NCBI GenBank assembly: GCA_964593795.1
Contig: CAZQJC010000259.1
Coordinates: forward strand, 1-64,000
Origin: JAHFDS01 sp964593795
GTDB lineage: Bacteria > Myxococcota_A > Polyangia > JAHFDS01
Length of the DNA: 64,000 nucleotides
Direction: 5' to 3'
The position numbers and the translations under genes were made by a program. Shown here one piece after another: positions 16,819-25,650 of the stretch (positions are counted from its first letter, which is position 1; the number at the start of each line of letters is the position of its first letter). The notes below the pieces were generated by a model that searched no databases, was not told the origin of the DNA, and saw only the letters and a program-made list of their open reading frames with translations.

Positions 16819-18606
16819 CTACTTCTTGTCCTTCTTTCGCCCGAAGAGGCCGGCGAAGGGGATCTTGGACTCGGAGGCGTCTCCTTTGTCCTTGTCCTTG
16901 TCCTTGCCCTTGCCCTTGCGAGACTGCGCGAGGCGGAGGCCGCGCTGCGCGTCCACGTTGTCGGGCTGGTGCCGCAAGGCCTCCTGGAACGCCCGCTCGG
17001 CGTTGCCGGGGAGCTCCTCGTTGAGGAAGATCTCTCCCATGTAGAGGTGGACGCGCGCGAGCGTCGGCCGCTCCTTTGCGGCGCGGGTCAGGGTCTCCTT
17101 GATCTTGGGCGCGAGGGCCGCGCGGTCGTTCGCGGGGTTGTTGTAGCGGGCCCACGCGTAGGCGACCTGGTGCTCGAGGTCGGGGCTCGCGTCGCACGCG
17201 CGCTTGAGGTGCTCCTCGGCCTTGGCGTACTGGCGCTGCTTGAGGAAGAGCTCGCCCTTCTGGAACTCGAGCTCGGCGTCGAGCGCCTGCCGCAGCTCGG
17301 TCTCCTGCTCGGCGGTGATCTTCTCCGTTCCGCCCTGCTTGAGCAGCTCGAGGTACTGCGCGCGCTTGCCGTCGTCGCCGAGCGTCGTGTTCGCCTCGTT
17401 GATGCGCGCGAAGATCTGCTCGACGATCGGGCGGAGATCCTCGAGGCCGAACTGTCCGAGGCGATCCGGATGGAACACCTTGGCCGCCTCGATGTAGGCC
17501 TTCTTCGCGTCGGCCTTGGAGGCGGTCTCGGGCAGGCCGAGGAGCTGGAACAGGTTCTCCGCCTCGAAGGTCCCGGCCTTGGCCTCGATCTTCGCGCGCA
17601 GCTCGGCCCCCTTGTCACCCGGCCTCGCTGGCGCGGCAGACGCCGCGGCTGGCCGTGGCGCCGCCGCCGCTCCGGGGCGCATGGCAGGCATGCCGGGGCT
17701 CGTCGCCGGTGCGGGCCTGGCGGCGGGCGCGGGGGCGGCTCTGGGCGAGGAAGCGGGCGCAGCGGGCTTCGGGATCCCGGCCGGGGCCGTGGCCACCGCC
17801 GGCCGCGGGCCCGTGGGCATCTGTGCCGCGGCGGTCGCGGGCGTGACGAGAGGTTTCCGACGGGCGACGGCCTCGTGCAGCTCGAGCAACTCCGTGGCGA
17901 GCAGGGCATAGGCGAGCTGCCCGACCTCGAGCTCGCCCCGCCCCGTGTCCTCGACCAGCTCGACGAGCGTTCGCGGCATCTCGCGGAGCGCCGTCAGCAG
18001 CGTCCGCTCGTCCTCGCCGAAGCCGTAGTCGTCGAGCGCCTGCGCGCGATCGGTCGGGATCCGGATGGCCTTCTCGCCGATGGCGTCGCCGATCTCCCGG
18101 GCGAGGCGCTCCTCGTCGTAGTTGTTGCGGATGCCCTGGTAGATCACGCGTCGCGGGTGGACCCGGTTCCGGTTCGCGTCGTGCTCCGCCAGCGCATGGC
18201 CGTGCTCCTCGGCGTAGAGCTCGAAGGTCGCCTGGCCGCCCTTGAAGAACAGGTTGAGCTTCCTGCGCAGGAGCACCTGGTGGGCCTCGGCGAGCTGGGC
18301 CTCGGTGGCGTGGGCCACCATGCGGAGCGCGTCCGGCTCGGACATCCCCGTCTGCGCCATGTGGACGAGGGCCTGCTGGTAGCCGGCGTCGTCGAGCTGC
18401 CCTCGCTCGAGCATCACGCGTGCGAGCGACGCGTAAGGCATCGCCGGGTGCTCGGCCTCGACCGGGAACCCGTCGCGGAGGAACACCCGGCCGGCGGGAT
18501 CACCCGCGAGGACGAGGGTGCCCGAGAAGCGCTTCTTGAAGAGGTAGAAGAGCAGGGTCGGCAGGGGATACTGGCCGAGCGTGCCCTTGGCGACCGGAGC
18601 GCTCAC
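16819..18606 (-). CDS. DUF4388 / J-domain / TPR multidomain protein
   Basis: A 595-residue protein. The N-terminus (about 8-110) reads as DUF4388/PATAN (GTLGQYPLPTLLFYLFKKRFSG start, VFLRDG). An all-alpha segment follows to about 245, then a Pro/Ala linker (about 255-335), then a J domain with the HPD triad (KVFHPDRLGQFG, near 378). The C-terminal TPR-like helices end with VDAQRGLRLAQSRK. A Lys/Asp-rich tail repeats KDKDK. The domain order suggests a myxobacterial signalling scaffold that recruits DnaK; no partner is encoded next to it. GTG 18606 is preferred because it begins directly before the DUF4388 segment. Convergent with PilZ (20 nt gap). Confidence 0.85.
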   Translation of the reverse strand: MSAPVAKGTLGQYPLPTLLFYLFKKRFSGTLVLAGDPAGRVFLRDGFPVEAEHPAMPYASLARVMLERGQLDDAGYQQALVHMAQTGMSEPDALRMVAHATEAQLAEAHQVLLRRKLNLFFKGGQATFELYAEEHGHALAEHDANRNRVHPRRVIYQGIRNNYDEERLAREIGDAIGEKAIRIPTDRAQALDDYGFGEDERTLLTALREMPRTLVELVEDTGRGELEVGQLAYALLATELLELHEAVARRKPLVTPATAAAQMPTGPRPAVATAPAGIPKPAAPASSPRAAPAPAARPAPATSPGMPAMRPGAAAAPRPAAASAAPARPGDKGAELRAKIEAKAGTFEAENLFQLLGLPETASKADAKKAYIEAAKVFHPDRLGQFGLEDLRPIVEQIFARINEANTTLGDDGKRAQYLELLKQGGTEKITAEQETELRQALDAELEFQKGELFLKQRQYAKAEEHLKRACDASPDLEHQVAYAWARYNNPANDRAALAPKIKETLTRAAKERPTLARVHLYMGEIFLNEELPGNAERAFQEALRHQPDNVDAQRGLRLAQSRKGKGKDKDKDKGDASESKIPFAGLFGRKKDKK

Positions 18607-18814
18607 GGATGCGGCTCGCGCGCCCTCCCGGCGCGTGCAAGCACCCACCGTCCCACGAGCACGAGCTCCAGGAGCACCACCGCACCTACGAGGATCGGCT
18701 CTGCCCGCATGAGAAGAACACCTCAGTGTGGCTCGCCGATTCGCGTTCTGTCAAACCCGCCGCGCCCCTCCGCGGCGCGATCTTGCGCGCCGGATCTGCG
18801 CTAAAGTTGTGGCC

Positions 18815-19606
18815 GTGAGCACGTCCTTTCCGATGCTCGGACGTCGGGTCCGGTTCGCCGGCGACACCGACGTCGGCATGAAGCGCCAGCACAACGAGGA
18901 CCGGCTGCACCTGCCGAGCGACGAGCGCCTCACGATCGTCGCCGATGGCATGGGAGGCCACGCTTCGGGCGAGATCGCGAGCGAGCTCGCGGTCACGACC
19001 ATCGTGGAGTACTTCGAGGACACCCGCGACGACTACCAGGTGACCTGGCCCTACAAGCTCGCGCACGGCGACAAGGGCGACGAGAACCGCCTCGTGACCG
19101 CGGTCAAGCTCGCGAACCTGAGGATCTACGAGGCCGCGCAGCGCGAGACGCAGTACCGCGGCATGGGTACGACCGTGGTCGGGGCGCTGTTCCTCGACGA
19201 CGGCGTGGTCATCGCGCACGTCGGGGATTCGCGCGCGTACCGGATCCGCCTCGGCGCGATCGAGCAGATCACGGACGACCACTCGCTGCTCAACGACTAC
19301 GTGAAGATGAAGCGGCTGTCGCCGGAGGAGATCGAGAACTTCCCGCACAAGAACGTCATCGTGCGGGCGCTCGGCATGCGCGAGACCGTGATGGTCGATC
19401 TGCACCGCGACCGGCCGCGCGTCGGCGACGTGTACGTGCTGTGCTCGGACGGGCTCTCGGGGATGATCGACGACCCCGTGATGCTCGAGCTCGTGCAGGC
19501 GGAGACCGACCTCGAGCGCGCGGTCGAGCGGCTCGTCGAGGCCGCGAACGGCGCAGGCGGCAACGACAACATCAGCGTCGTGCTCGCGCGGATCGAGGAG
19601 CTCTAG
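18815..19606 (+). CDS. PP2C-family Ser/Thr phosphatase
   Basis: A 263-residue PPM/PP2C phosphatase, the likely counter-enzyme to the Hanks-type kinases of the window. Metal-binding signatures: NEDR near 26, ADGMGGHASGE near 43, GDSRAY near 130, SDGLSGMI near 212 and GGNDNISVV near 248, all complete. An acidic insertion after the first motif set (EDTRDDYQVTWPYKLAHGD) is noteworthy. GTG 18815 is the likely start; ATG at 18833 is an alternative. The gene ends in TAG at the beginning of a family 2 repeat element. Confidence 0.94.
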   Translation: MSTSFPMLGRRVRFAGDTDVGMKRQHNEDRLHLPSDERLTIVADGMGGHASGEIASELAVTTIVEYFEDTRDDYQVTWPYKLAHGDKGDENRLVTAVKLANLRIYEAAQRETQYRGMGTTVVGALFLDDGVVIAHVGDSRAYRIRLGAIEQITDDHSLLNDYVKMKRLSPEEIENFPHKNVIVRALGMRETVMVDLHRDRPRVGDVYVLCSDGLSGMIDDPVMLELVQAETDLERAVERLVEAANGAGGNDNISVVLARIEEL

Positions 19607-19796
19607 CCCGAACCCACATCGATTCGCGCTGCCTGCGGTGCTTCGATGTGCACCTCGAGCAACTCGTAGCTGAGCTGTGTCTCTCCCCACTCCGGCCCTC
19701 CGGCCTTCGTGGGGCCCCGTGTCGTCCTCGGCACAGCCTGCGGCGACACCACGCTCGCTACGCTCGCTTTGGCGGACGCTCTCAGGCCCAAGAGAA
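19607..19796 (+). repeat. Convergent-junction element, family 2, copy E
   Basis: It starts straight after the PP2C TAG with CCCGAACCCACATCGAT and contains GCTGAGCTGTGTCTCTCCC (19669-19687) and GGCACAGCCTGCGG (19730-19743), all shared with 50869-51090. Hairpins include GTGC...GCAC around 19637-19652 and CCCCAC (19685-19690)/GTGGGG (19709-19714). No ORF. It fills the gap between two converging genes, both ending in TAG. Confidence 0.8.
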
Positions 19797-20753
19797 CTAG
19801 CGGCCGTCGGTGGCGGTCGCGGGGAACGTGCCGGCCGGCGTGACGATGGCGTCGCGCAGGGGACCGGAGGCGGTGGCACCCGGCCAGACGACGACGCGCT
19901 CGAGATCCGCGCCCGGTGCGACCGTGGCGCCGCGGCCGACGACGACACCGGGGCCGAGGCGCGCGTCCTTGCCGACGGTGGCGGCGTGGCCGACGAGCGT
20001 GCGCGCGTCGATCGCGGCGCTCCCGTGGACCCCTGCGGACGGCGCAACCCCCGTGATGGGGCCGGGCGGGTGGAGGACGCGGGCCCGCCCGAGGAGGAGG
20101 TTCAGGTTGCCCTCGAGGTATCGAGCGGGCGTGGAGTGCTCGAAGAAGTAGCCCGGGGCGACATATGCGCCTATGCGCATTCCATGGGCGAGCGCGGGCA
20201 CGTAGCCCTGGCGAACGATGCAGCTCTGGCCTTCGGGCAGCAAATCGAGCAGGGCGGGCTCGACGAGGTGGACGCCGGTGAACATGTGGCCGCCCGCGCC
20301 GAGCAGGCCGCGGACGAGGCCGCGCTCGTCCACGTCGATGGCGCCCCAGCGCGCGGCTTCCGGGTCTGCGCGCACGACCATCGTCGCCACGGCCCCGAGC
20401 GCGCGGTGGTGCGCGAGGACGGCGTCGAGGTCGAGGTCGAAGACGATCTTGCCGTTGGCCACGACGAAGGTGCCCTCGCCGAGGAGCGGGCGCGCGTGGC
20501 GGATGCCGCCGCCCGTGCCGAGGATCTCGCCGGGCTCACGCGACCAGCGGACCTCCGCGCCGAGCTCGGCCTCGAGCTGCTCGCCCTTGTGGTGGGTGTT
20601 GACGACGACCTCGCGCACACCGTGCGCGGACAGGAGCGCGAGCGCCCACCGCACGAGCGGGACGTCGCACACGGGGAGCAGGGGCTTCGGGCGCTGATCG
20701 GACAGGCCGCCGAGGCGCGTGCCGTAGCCGGCCGCGAGGATCATGCCGCGCAT
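19797..20753 (-). CDS. Sugar-phosphate nucleotidyltransferase with left-handed beta-helix tail
   Basis: A 318-residue enzyme. It starts MRGMILAAGYGTRLGGLSDQ with RPKPLLPV, the signature of NTP-sugar transferases (GxGTRL...PKPLLPV). GTGGGIRHA and VANGKIVFDLDL follow the metal-site pattern, although the usual VMNGD is here VANGK. The C-terminal 70 residues contain hexapeptide-like repeats (VAPSAGVHGSAAIDARTLVG). Mannose-1-phosphate guanylyltransferase or MurNAc-phosphate uridylyltransferase are the closest functions; the sugar cannot be decided from sequence. It is divergent from the IMPase gene with a hexanucleotide array in the promoter gap. Confidence 0.85.
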   Translation of the reverse strand: MRGMILAAGYGTRLGGLSDQRPKPLLPVCDVPLVRWALALLSAHGVREVVVNTHHKGEQLEAELGAEVRWSREPGEILGTGGGIRHARPLLGEGTFVVANGKIVFDLDLDAVLAHHRALGAVATMVVRADPEAARWGAIDVDERGLVRGLLGAGGHMFTGVHLVEPALLDLLPEGQSCIVRQGYVPALAHGMRIGAYVAPGYFFEHSTPARYLEGNLNLLLGRARVLHPPGPITGVAPSAGVHGSAAIDARTLVGHAATVGKDARLGPGVVVGRGATVAPGADLERVVVWPGATASGPLRDAIVTPAGTFPATATDGR

Positions 20754-20768
20754 GGGGGGTGAGCTTAC

Positions 20769-20824
<56 letters not shown>

Positions 20825-20843
20825 GGAGGGGTATGGTGAGGGC

Positions 20844-21650
20844 ATGAAGGCGTTCGATCTCGATCGGGTGGGGGGCCGGAGGTTCCTCGACGCGCTGCTC
20901 GGCGAGGTGCTGGGGGCGGGGCAGGATGCGCTGCGCCTGTTCTCGGCGGGGGCCGCGGCCCGAGCGACGCGCAAGCCGGACCGGTCGCCCGTGACGGAGG
21001 CCGACGTGGCGGTCGAGCGGCGGCTCCGCGAGTTCCTGGCGCGAGCGTGCCCCGACGCGGCGTTCCTCGGCGAGGAGAGCGCGCCCGGCGAGTGGTCGAC
21101 GACCCACGCGGGGCTGCGCTTCATCGTCGATCCGATCGACGGTACCCGGGCGTTCATGCGCGGGCTCGACAGCTGGGGGATCCTGGTCGGCCTCGAGGAC
21201 GACGGTGACCCGGTGCTCGGGGTGGTGTGCCTGCCCGCGCGGGAGCGGCTGCTCGTCGGCGTGCGCGGTCAGGGCGCCTACGCCAACGGGGCCCCCATCC
21301 GCGTGTCACGCGTGGACAAGCTCGCCGACGCGGCGATCGCGCACGGCCAGCTCGCGCAGTTCGCCGAGCACGACTGCCTGCCGCTCCTGCCGCTCCTCGC
21401 CACGGAGACGTACACGCAGCGCGGGATCTCCGACGCGTACGCGCACACGCTGGTGCTCGAGGGGCTCCTCGACGCGATGGTCGATCCCGGCGTCAAGCCG
21501 TGGGACCTGTGCGCGATCGTGCCGATCCTCGAGGAGGCGGGCGGCCGCTTCACGGACTTCCAGGGCGCGCGGACGGTGCACGGCGGCGCGGGGATCGCGT
21601 CGAACGGCCTCGTTCACGACGAGCTGCTCGAGCTCGTCTCGGGCGCGTAG
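20844..21650 (+). CDS. Inositol-monophosphatase-family phosphatase (HisN/CysQ-like)
   Basis: A 268-residue IMPase-fold enzyme that dephosphorylates small phosphate esters with Mg2+. Motifs: GEES (metal ligands) near 71, DPIDGTRAF near 95, KPWDLCAIVPILEEAGG near 217. The length and the SPVTEADVAVERRL opening fit HisN-type histidinol phosphatases as well as inositol or PAP phosphatases. No histidine or sulfur-assimilation gene is adjacent. Its last 37 nt overlap the end of the tlyA-type gene on the other strand. Confidence 0.88.
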   Translation: MKAFDLDRVGGRRFLDALLGEVLGAGQDALRLFSAGAAARATRKPDRSPVTEADVAVERRLREFLARACPDAAFLGEESAPGEWSTTHAGLRFIVDPIDGTRAFMRGLDSWGILVGLEDDGDPVLGVVCLPARERLLVGVRGQGAYANGAPIRVSRVDKLADAAIAHGQLAQFAEHDCLPLLPLLATETYTQRGISDAYAHTLVLEGLLDAMVDPGVKPWDLCAIVPILEEAGGRFTDFQGARTVHGGAGIASNGLVHDELLELVSGA

Positions 21651-22384
21651 AGGCGGGCGAGGAACTCGACGTTGCCCGCCGGTCCGAGGATCGGCGAGGG
21701 CACGACGGGCTCGGTGCGAAAGCCGAGCGCGGCCGCGGCGGCGAGGACGTCCGCCACCGCAAGGGCACGGAGCGCGGGATCGCGCACCACGCCCCCCTTT
21801 CCGACCTGCCCCTTTCCGACCTCGAACTGCGGCTTGATGAGGACGATGGCGGGCGCGCCTGGCGGCAGGAGCTCGGCCAGCTTGGGCAGGACGAGGCGGA
21901 GCGAGATGAACGACACGTCGGAGACGGCCATCGTGGGGCGCTCGGGGAGCTGCTCGGCGGCCAGCGTGCGCACGTTCTGCCGCTCGAGCAGGAAGACGCG
22001 CGGGTCCTGGCGCAGCTTCCACGCGAGCTGGCCGTAGCCGACGTCGACGGCGAGGACGCGGCGGGCGCCCCGCTGGAGCAGGCAATCGGAGAAGCCCCCG
22101 GTCGAGGCGCCGACGTCGAGCGCGACGTGGCCCGTGGGGTCGAAGGCGAAGTGGTCGAGGGCGTGGGCCAGCTTGAGGCCCCCGCGCGAGACGAAGGGCA
22201 GGTCGTCGGAGACGACCTCGAGGGGCACGTCGGCGGGCACCTCGCCCCCGGGCTTTCCGGCGGGCTGACCGGCCACGCGGACGTGGCCGCCGAGCACGAG
22301 GGCCTGGGCGCGCTCGCGCGAGGGCGCGAGGCCCCGCTCGACGAGCAGCCGATCGAGGCGGATCCGTGGGGGCCGCGCGGTCAC
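21614..22384 (-). CDS. tlyA: TlyA-family rRNA 2'-O-methyltransferase
   Basis: A 256-residue protein with an N-terminal S4 RNA-binding domain (RLDRLLVERGLAPSRERAQ, residues about 9-27) and a Rossmann methyltransferase of the FtsJ/TlyA type. The SAM motif is DVGASTGGFSDCLLQRGA near 90 and the catalytic region has SDVSFISLR and LIKPQFEVGKGQVGKGG. TlyA methylates 16S and/or 23S rRNA in other bacteria. A Ser-rich tail (TSSSSSS) is encoded by the part that overlaps the convergent phosphatase gene. It starts 70 nt before the tRNA-Ala gene, which is transcribed away from it. Confidence 0.93.
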   Translation of the reverse strand: MTARPPRIRLDRLLVERGLAPSRERAQALVLGGHVRVAGQPAGKPGGEVPADVPLEVVSDDLPFVSRGGLKLAHALDHFAFDPTGHVALDVGASTGGFSDCLLQRGARRVLAVDVGYGQLAWKLRQDPRVFLLERQNVRTLAAEQLPERPTMAVSDVSFISLRLVLPKLAELLPPGAPAIVLIKPQFEVGKGQVGKGGVVRDPALRALAVADVLAAAAALGFRTEPVVPSPILGPAGNVEFLARLYAPETSSSSSS

Positions 22385-22413
22385 GGCCGGAGGGTCTCCG
22401 ACGTCGTTTCTGC

Positions 22414-22442
22414 TTGCAAGGTGTCCCGGGGGGAGATAGAAA
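22414..22442 (+). promoter_or_regulatory. tRNA-Ala promoter
   Basis: TTGCAA (22414-22419), 17 nt, TAGAAA (22437-22442). The predicted start is a few bases before the tRNA at 22455, as expected for a stable RNA gene. Confidence 0.65.
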
Positions 22443-22454
22443 CACCCGTCGTTC

Positions 22455-22527
22455 GGGGCTGTAGCTCAGCTGGGAGAGCGCTAGAATCGCACTCTAGAGG
22501 TCTGGGGTTCGATCCCCCACAGCTCCA
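22455..22527 (+). tRNA. tRNA-Ala (anticodon CGC)
   Basis: All 73 nt fold as a cloverleaf: acceptor GGGGCTG/CAGCTCC with one G-T pair, D-arm GCTC...GAGC, anticodon arm CTAGA-ATCGCAC-TCTAG with anticodon CGC, T-arm TGGGG-TTCGATC-CCCCA, discriminator A. It reads GCG, a major Ala codon in this GC-rich genome. The 3' CCA is not encoded (ACCG follows). Confidence 0.97.
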
Positions 22528-22534
22528 CCGACGA

Positions 22535-22569
22535 AGAGGGACTCCGTAGCGATGCGGAGTCCCTCTTTG
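22535..22569 (+). terminator. Rho-independent terminator after tRNA-Ala
   Basis: AGAGGGACTCCG (22535-22546) pairs perfectly with CGGAGTCCCTCT (22555-22566), with an 8-nt loop and a short T-run (TTT) after it. It begins 8 nt past the tRNA. Confidence 0.9.
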
Positions 22570-22586
22570 CGTTTCCGGGAGCCCGC

Positions 22587-23780
22587 TCACGGATCCGTGA
22601 CGTAGAAGTACGAGAAGCACATCTCGTCGATCGTCCGGATGCCGTACACGGTGGGGGTGCTCCGGCTGGTCGTGTCGTACTCGCACTCGACCGAGAGCTT
22701 GCTGCCGCTCGCCAGGGGGACCGGCTGCTCGTAGAAGTACATGAGCTGCCACGAGGTGTCCCAGCGGGGGATCTTGAGCAGGCACGACGAGCCGCCCCCG
22801 GGGGCCACCCTCGAGACGAACGCGCTCTGCCCGAGGCCGTGCATGTGCGCGCGGACGCCCCAGACGAGGACGTCGTGGTCGAGCTCGGGCATCGTCATCC
22901 CGACGCGGACGCGGGGCTTGCCGGGCTCGAGGGAGAAGGCCGGCGGCGAGAGCGGCCACACCGAGGCCGGGCGGTCCACGGTCTCGGCGAGCTCGAGCTC
23001 GACCGCCGTCTGGTCGGGGCGGCCCGTGCCGTCGTCGTGGTAGTGGATCTCCATGATCATGCTGTGCCCGCCGCTGATCTTGAGGCCGGTCCCGGCGGGG
23101 TGCCTCCGGACGGGATCGCTCGCGGCCCACACCGTGAGGTAGCGCGCCCGCGCGCTGCCCTCCATGCAGGGGTAGCCGGGCTCGGGATCTGCGGCCTCCG
23201 CCGCGTCGAGGGCGGCCTCTGCGGCGTCGTCCTCGATGGCCCAGAGCTGCACGTGGTGGACGCTGGACGGGACCCCGGGGCGGATCGCGAACGCGGTGAT
23301 GTAGCGGTCCGCGGGGATGTCGGGGCGGACGCGGAAGCAGCGGTAGTCGTCCGCCTCGGGCAGCGGCCGGTAGGGCCCGCTCGCCTGGAGGATGGCATCC
23401 ACGTGATCGAGCTCGCCGAACGCGGGCGGCGGCTCCGGAGCCCGCGGGGTGCCCGCAGGAGCGCCGCCCTCGGCCCAGCGCTCGAAGGTGCGGATCTCGG
23501 CCTCGGCGAGCGATCTGCGATCGGCCTGGGGCGGGCAGCCGGGCTCGTCCGTGGCGGGCCAGGGCGGCATCCTGCGCTCGCGCACCACGCGCGCGATCGT
23601 GCTCGCGCGGGCCCGCGCGTCCTCGATGGTCTCGAGGGAAAAGGGGGCCATCCCGCCCGGCCGGTGACAGCCCTGGCAGTGTGCGCCGAGCAGGGGCGCG
23701 ACGTCCGCGTGGAAGGTGGGAGCGGGGCCGCTTCCACCGCAGCTCGCGAGCAAAGCGACGAGGAGCGCGCCGCGGATCAC
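22587..23780 (-). CDS. Copper type II monooxygenase-like lipoprotein with a CxxCH motif
   Basis: A 397-residue lipoprotein: lipobox LLASC with Cys at 14, GTG start at 23780. CQGCH at 35-39 is a heme c attachment site, typical of a small fused cytochrome c domain (GGMAPFS follows, and RMPPWP supplies a Met). The rest resembles the copper type II ascorbate-dependent monooxygenase fold (PHM/DBH), with HHVQLW near 195, HYHD near 260 and AHMHG near 325 as copper ligands and paired cysteines. Similar cytochrome-monooxygenase fusions are common in myxobacteria and planctomycetes; substrate unknown. A decayed NHL-repeat gene lies divergently next to it, see findings. Confidence 0.8.
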   Translation of the reverse strand: MIRGALLVALLASCGGSGPAPTFHADVAPLLGAHCQGCHRPGGMAPFSLETIEDARARASTIARVVRERRMPPWPATDEPGCPPQADRRSLAEAEIRTFERWAEGGAPAGTPRAPEPPPAFGELDHVDAILQASGPYRPLPEADDYRCFRVRPDIPADRYITAFAIRPGVPSSVHHVQLWAIEDDAAEAALDAAEAADPEPGYPCMEGSARARYLTVWAASDPVRRHPAGTGLKISGGHSMIMEIHYHDDGTGRPDQTAVELELAETVDRPASVWPLSPPAFSLEPGKPRVRVGMTMPELDHDVLVWGVRAHMHGLGQSAFVSRVAPGGGSSCLLKIPRWDTSWQLMYFYEQPVPLASGSKLSVECEYDTTSRSTPTVYGIRTIDEMCFSYFYVTDP

Positions 23781-23834
23781 CGTCCGAGGATACCAGGGTC
23801 GCGCGCCGCGCACTTGCCAACATGCCGACGGACG

Positions 23835-24290
23835 TCTGACCGCGGCGGCGGGTGGTGCCTTCTTCGTCAGCGACGGCCATGTCAATGCGCACGTCGTGTG
23901 GGACTCGGCGGACGGCACGCGCCTCGGTGGAAATTCGGCACGCACGGGTCGGCGCCGGGACAGCTCGACGTCCCGCATTCGATCGCGCTCGCTTCCATGG
24001 GGCGCGTCCACGTGGCCGATCGCGGCAATGCGCGCATCCAGCGCGTCGACGGCACGGGCCGGCTCCTCGACGTCCGGCAAGCCCAGGGGCGAGCCTGGGC
24101 ACTGGCCGTCGCCGCCGATGATCCTGCGCCTCGATCCCGCGGGCAGCGTGCTGGAGGAGTGGAGCTCGTTCGGGAATTACGCGGGCCAGATCTGCCGGGC
24201 CACGCAATCGCGGTCGCGCCGGACGGCGCGGGCTTCGTCGGAGATGTCCGGTTCGGGATGCGCGTGCAGAAGTTCACACGCGACGTGCGG
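23835..24290 (+). pseudogene. Frameshifted NHL-repeat (beta-propeller) gene remnant
   Basis: Successive NHL-repeat pieces are readable but in different frames. GAFFVSDGHVNAHVV is in one frame (about 23854-23900). FGTHGSAPGQLDVPHSIAL and GRVHVADRGNARIQRVD are in the next (about 23932-24060). ILRLDPAGSVLEEWSSFG is back in the first (about 24120-24175). AIAVAPDGAGFVGDVRFGMR and VQKFTRD are in the second again (about 24203-24285). At least three frameshifts are needed, and no start or signal peptide is seen. The repeats resemble peptidyl-hydroxyglycine amidating lyase (PAL)-type propellers. The stretch from 23781 to 24308 holds no other gene. Confidence 0.75.
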
Positions 24291-24308
24291 GGATTGTCGC
24301 CCGAGGAG

Positions 24309-24689
24309 CTACAGGGCGCGGTCGAGGATGCGCTGGATCTCGCGCAGAGCCTGCTCGAGGCGCTCGGCCGAGCGGAGGCGCGAGACGAGGTTCTCGAGGC
24401 CGTCCGAGGCAGTGGCCTTGGGCGGACGACCGGGGCCGCGCTTGCCGGGCGGACGACCGGGGCCGCGCTTGGCGGCGCCAGCGGCGGTGCGCTTGGCCTT
24501 GGCCTTGGCGGCCGGGCCCTTCTTCGGAGAGAGGCCCGCCATCACCCGCGCCCGGCCGTAGACCACCGGCACCACCTTGAGTCCCTTGGCCTTGGCCGCG
24601 TCGGCGATCTGACCAAAGGTCGCCTTGGGGTTCTTCTTGAGGGCGGCCAGCACGAACTCGATTACGGGGGACGGCTTCTTCTCGGGCAT
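24309..24689 (-). CDS. AT-hook DNA-binding protein
   Basis: A 126-residue basic protein. Residues 1-55 form a small helical domain (VIEFVLAALKKNPKATFGQI) that looks like a winged helix. A Lys/Ala-rich linker follows, with two AT-hooks (RGPGRPP at 75-81 and 84-90), and then a helical C-terminus (LENLVSRLRSAERLEQALRE) that may dimerise. AT-hooks bind the minor groove of A/T tracts; such HMGA-like proteins are known in myxobacteria (CarD), but this is a different architecture. A strong Shine-Dalgarno GGAGG lies 6-7 nt before ATG 24689, and the upstream gap is relatively A/T-rich. Likely a nucleoid or regulatory protein. Confidence 0.8.
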   Translation of the reverse strand: MPEKKPSPVIEFVLAALKKNPKATFGQIADAAKAKGLKVVPVVYGRARVMAGLSPKKGPAAKAKAKRTAAGAAKRGPGRPPGKRGPGRPPKATASDGLENLVSRLRSAERLEQALREIQRILDRAL

Positions 24690-24837
24690 TCCTGACCTCC
24701 AATGAGCGTTTGCGAAAGTATTGGCACCATACAGACAAGAGGATCGGCGGGCAACAGCTTTTGGACGGCCCGGACCCCGTCGATTTCCGGAGATCCTGCG
24801 GGAAATACCAGGTGGCGGCGGCGCGGCGTGTCTGGCG

Positions 24838-25584
24838 TCAATGCAGGAGGCGCAGCCAGAAGGCAGCCGTGATGAGCCACGCCACGACGAGGATGACGCG
24901 TCGCAGGAGCGCAGGCGGCAGCCGACGCGCGTGGCGCGCGCCGAAGTAGCCGCCGAGGACGGCGCCGACCGTGAGCGCGGCGGCGGCCGTCCACGCAATC
25001 CGACCGCCCCAGACGAAGACGGCCAGTGCGGTGCCGTTGATGAGCACGCCGAGGACGCTGCGCAGCGCGTTCTGGGCGTGCAGGTCGAACGAGGTGGTCA
25101 GCGACATCGCGGCGAGCATCAGGATGCCCATGCCGCCGCCGTAGTAGCCGCCGTAGATGGAGATGCCGAGCTGCAGGGCGCTCGCGACCACGGGGCGATC
25201 TCGCGGCGGGCCCGTGCGGCGCAGACGTGGTGCAAATGTCAGGAGGAGCGTCGCGCCGAGGAGCAGCGGCGGCACGAGCGCGAGGAAGAGGGACTCCGGG
25301 GTCACGAGCAAGAGGACGGCGCCCGCGCCTTCGTCTACCACGCTCGCGGCGCCGAGGGCGACGAGTCGTGCGCGGTCGCGGGGGACCTCGCGCCGGTAGG
25401 CCCACGCGCTCGCGGCGGCGCCGGGCGTGAGCGCGAGCGAGCTCGTGGCATTGGCGAGCACCGCGGAGACGCCGACGTGCATGAGCGCGGGCAGCGTCAC
25501 GAAGCTGCCTCCGCCGAGGACGGCATTCATCACCCCGGCGACGAGGCCCGCGGCGGTGATTGCGGCGAGGTCGAGCGGCGTCAC
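24838..25584 (-). CDS. TSUP (TauE/SafE) family permease
   Basis: A 248-residue membrane protein with about eight hydrophobic segments. Each half carries the family's glycine-rich motif: AGVMNAVLGGGSFVTLPAL near 16-34 and GGYYGGGMGILMLAA near 147-161. The family exports sulfite, sulfoacetate and related organic anions. GTG 25584 precedes the first segment directly. No sulfur gene lies nearby, so the substrate is open. Confidence 0.9.
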   Translation of the reverse strand: MTPLDLAAITAAGLVAGVMNAVLGGGSFVTLPALMHVGVSAVLANATSSLALTPGAAASAWAYRREVPRDRARLVALGAASVVDEGAGAVLLLVTPESLFLALVPPLLLGATLLLTFAPRLRRTGPPRDRPVVASALQLGISIYGGYYGGGMGILMLAAMSLTTSFDLHAQNALRSVLGVLINGTALAVFVWGGRIAWTAAAALTVGAVLGGYFGARHARRLPPALLRRVILVVAWLITAAFWLRLLH

Positions 25585-25650
25585 GGGCCCGACGATCCGA
25601 TCGACGTGCGTCGCGCGGGTCCGAGCGGCGGCTGAGGGGCGCGGGTCATC

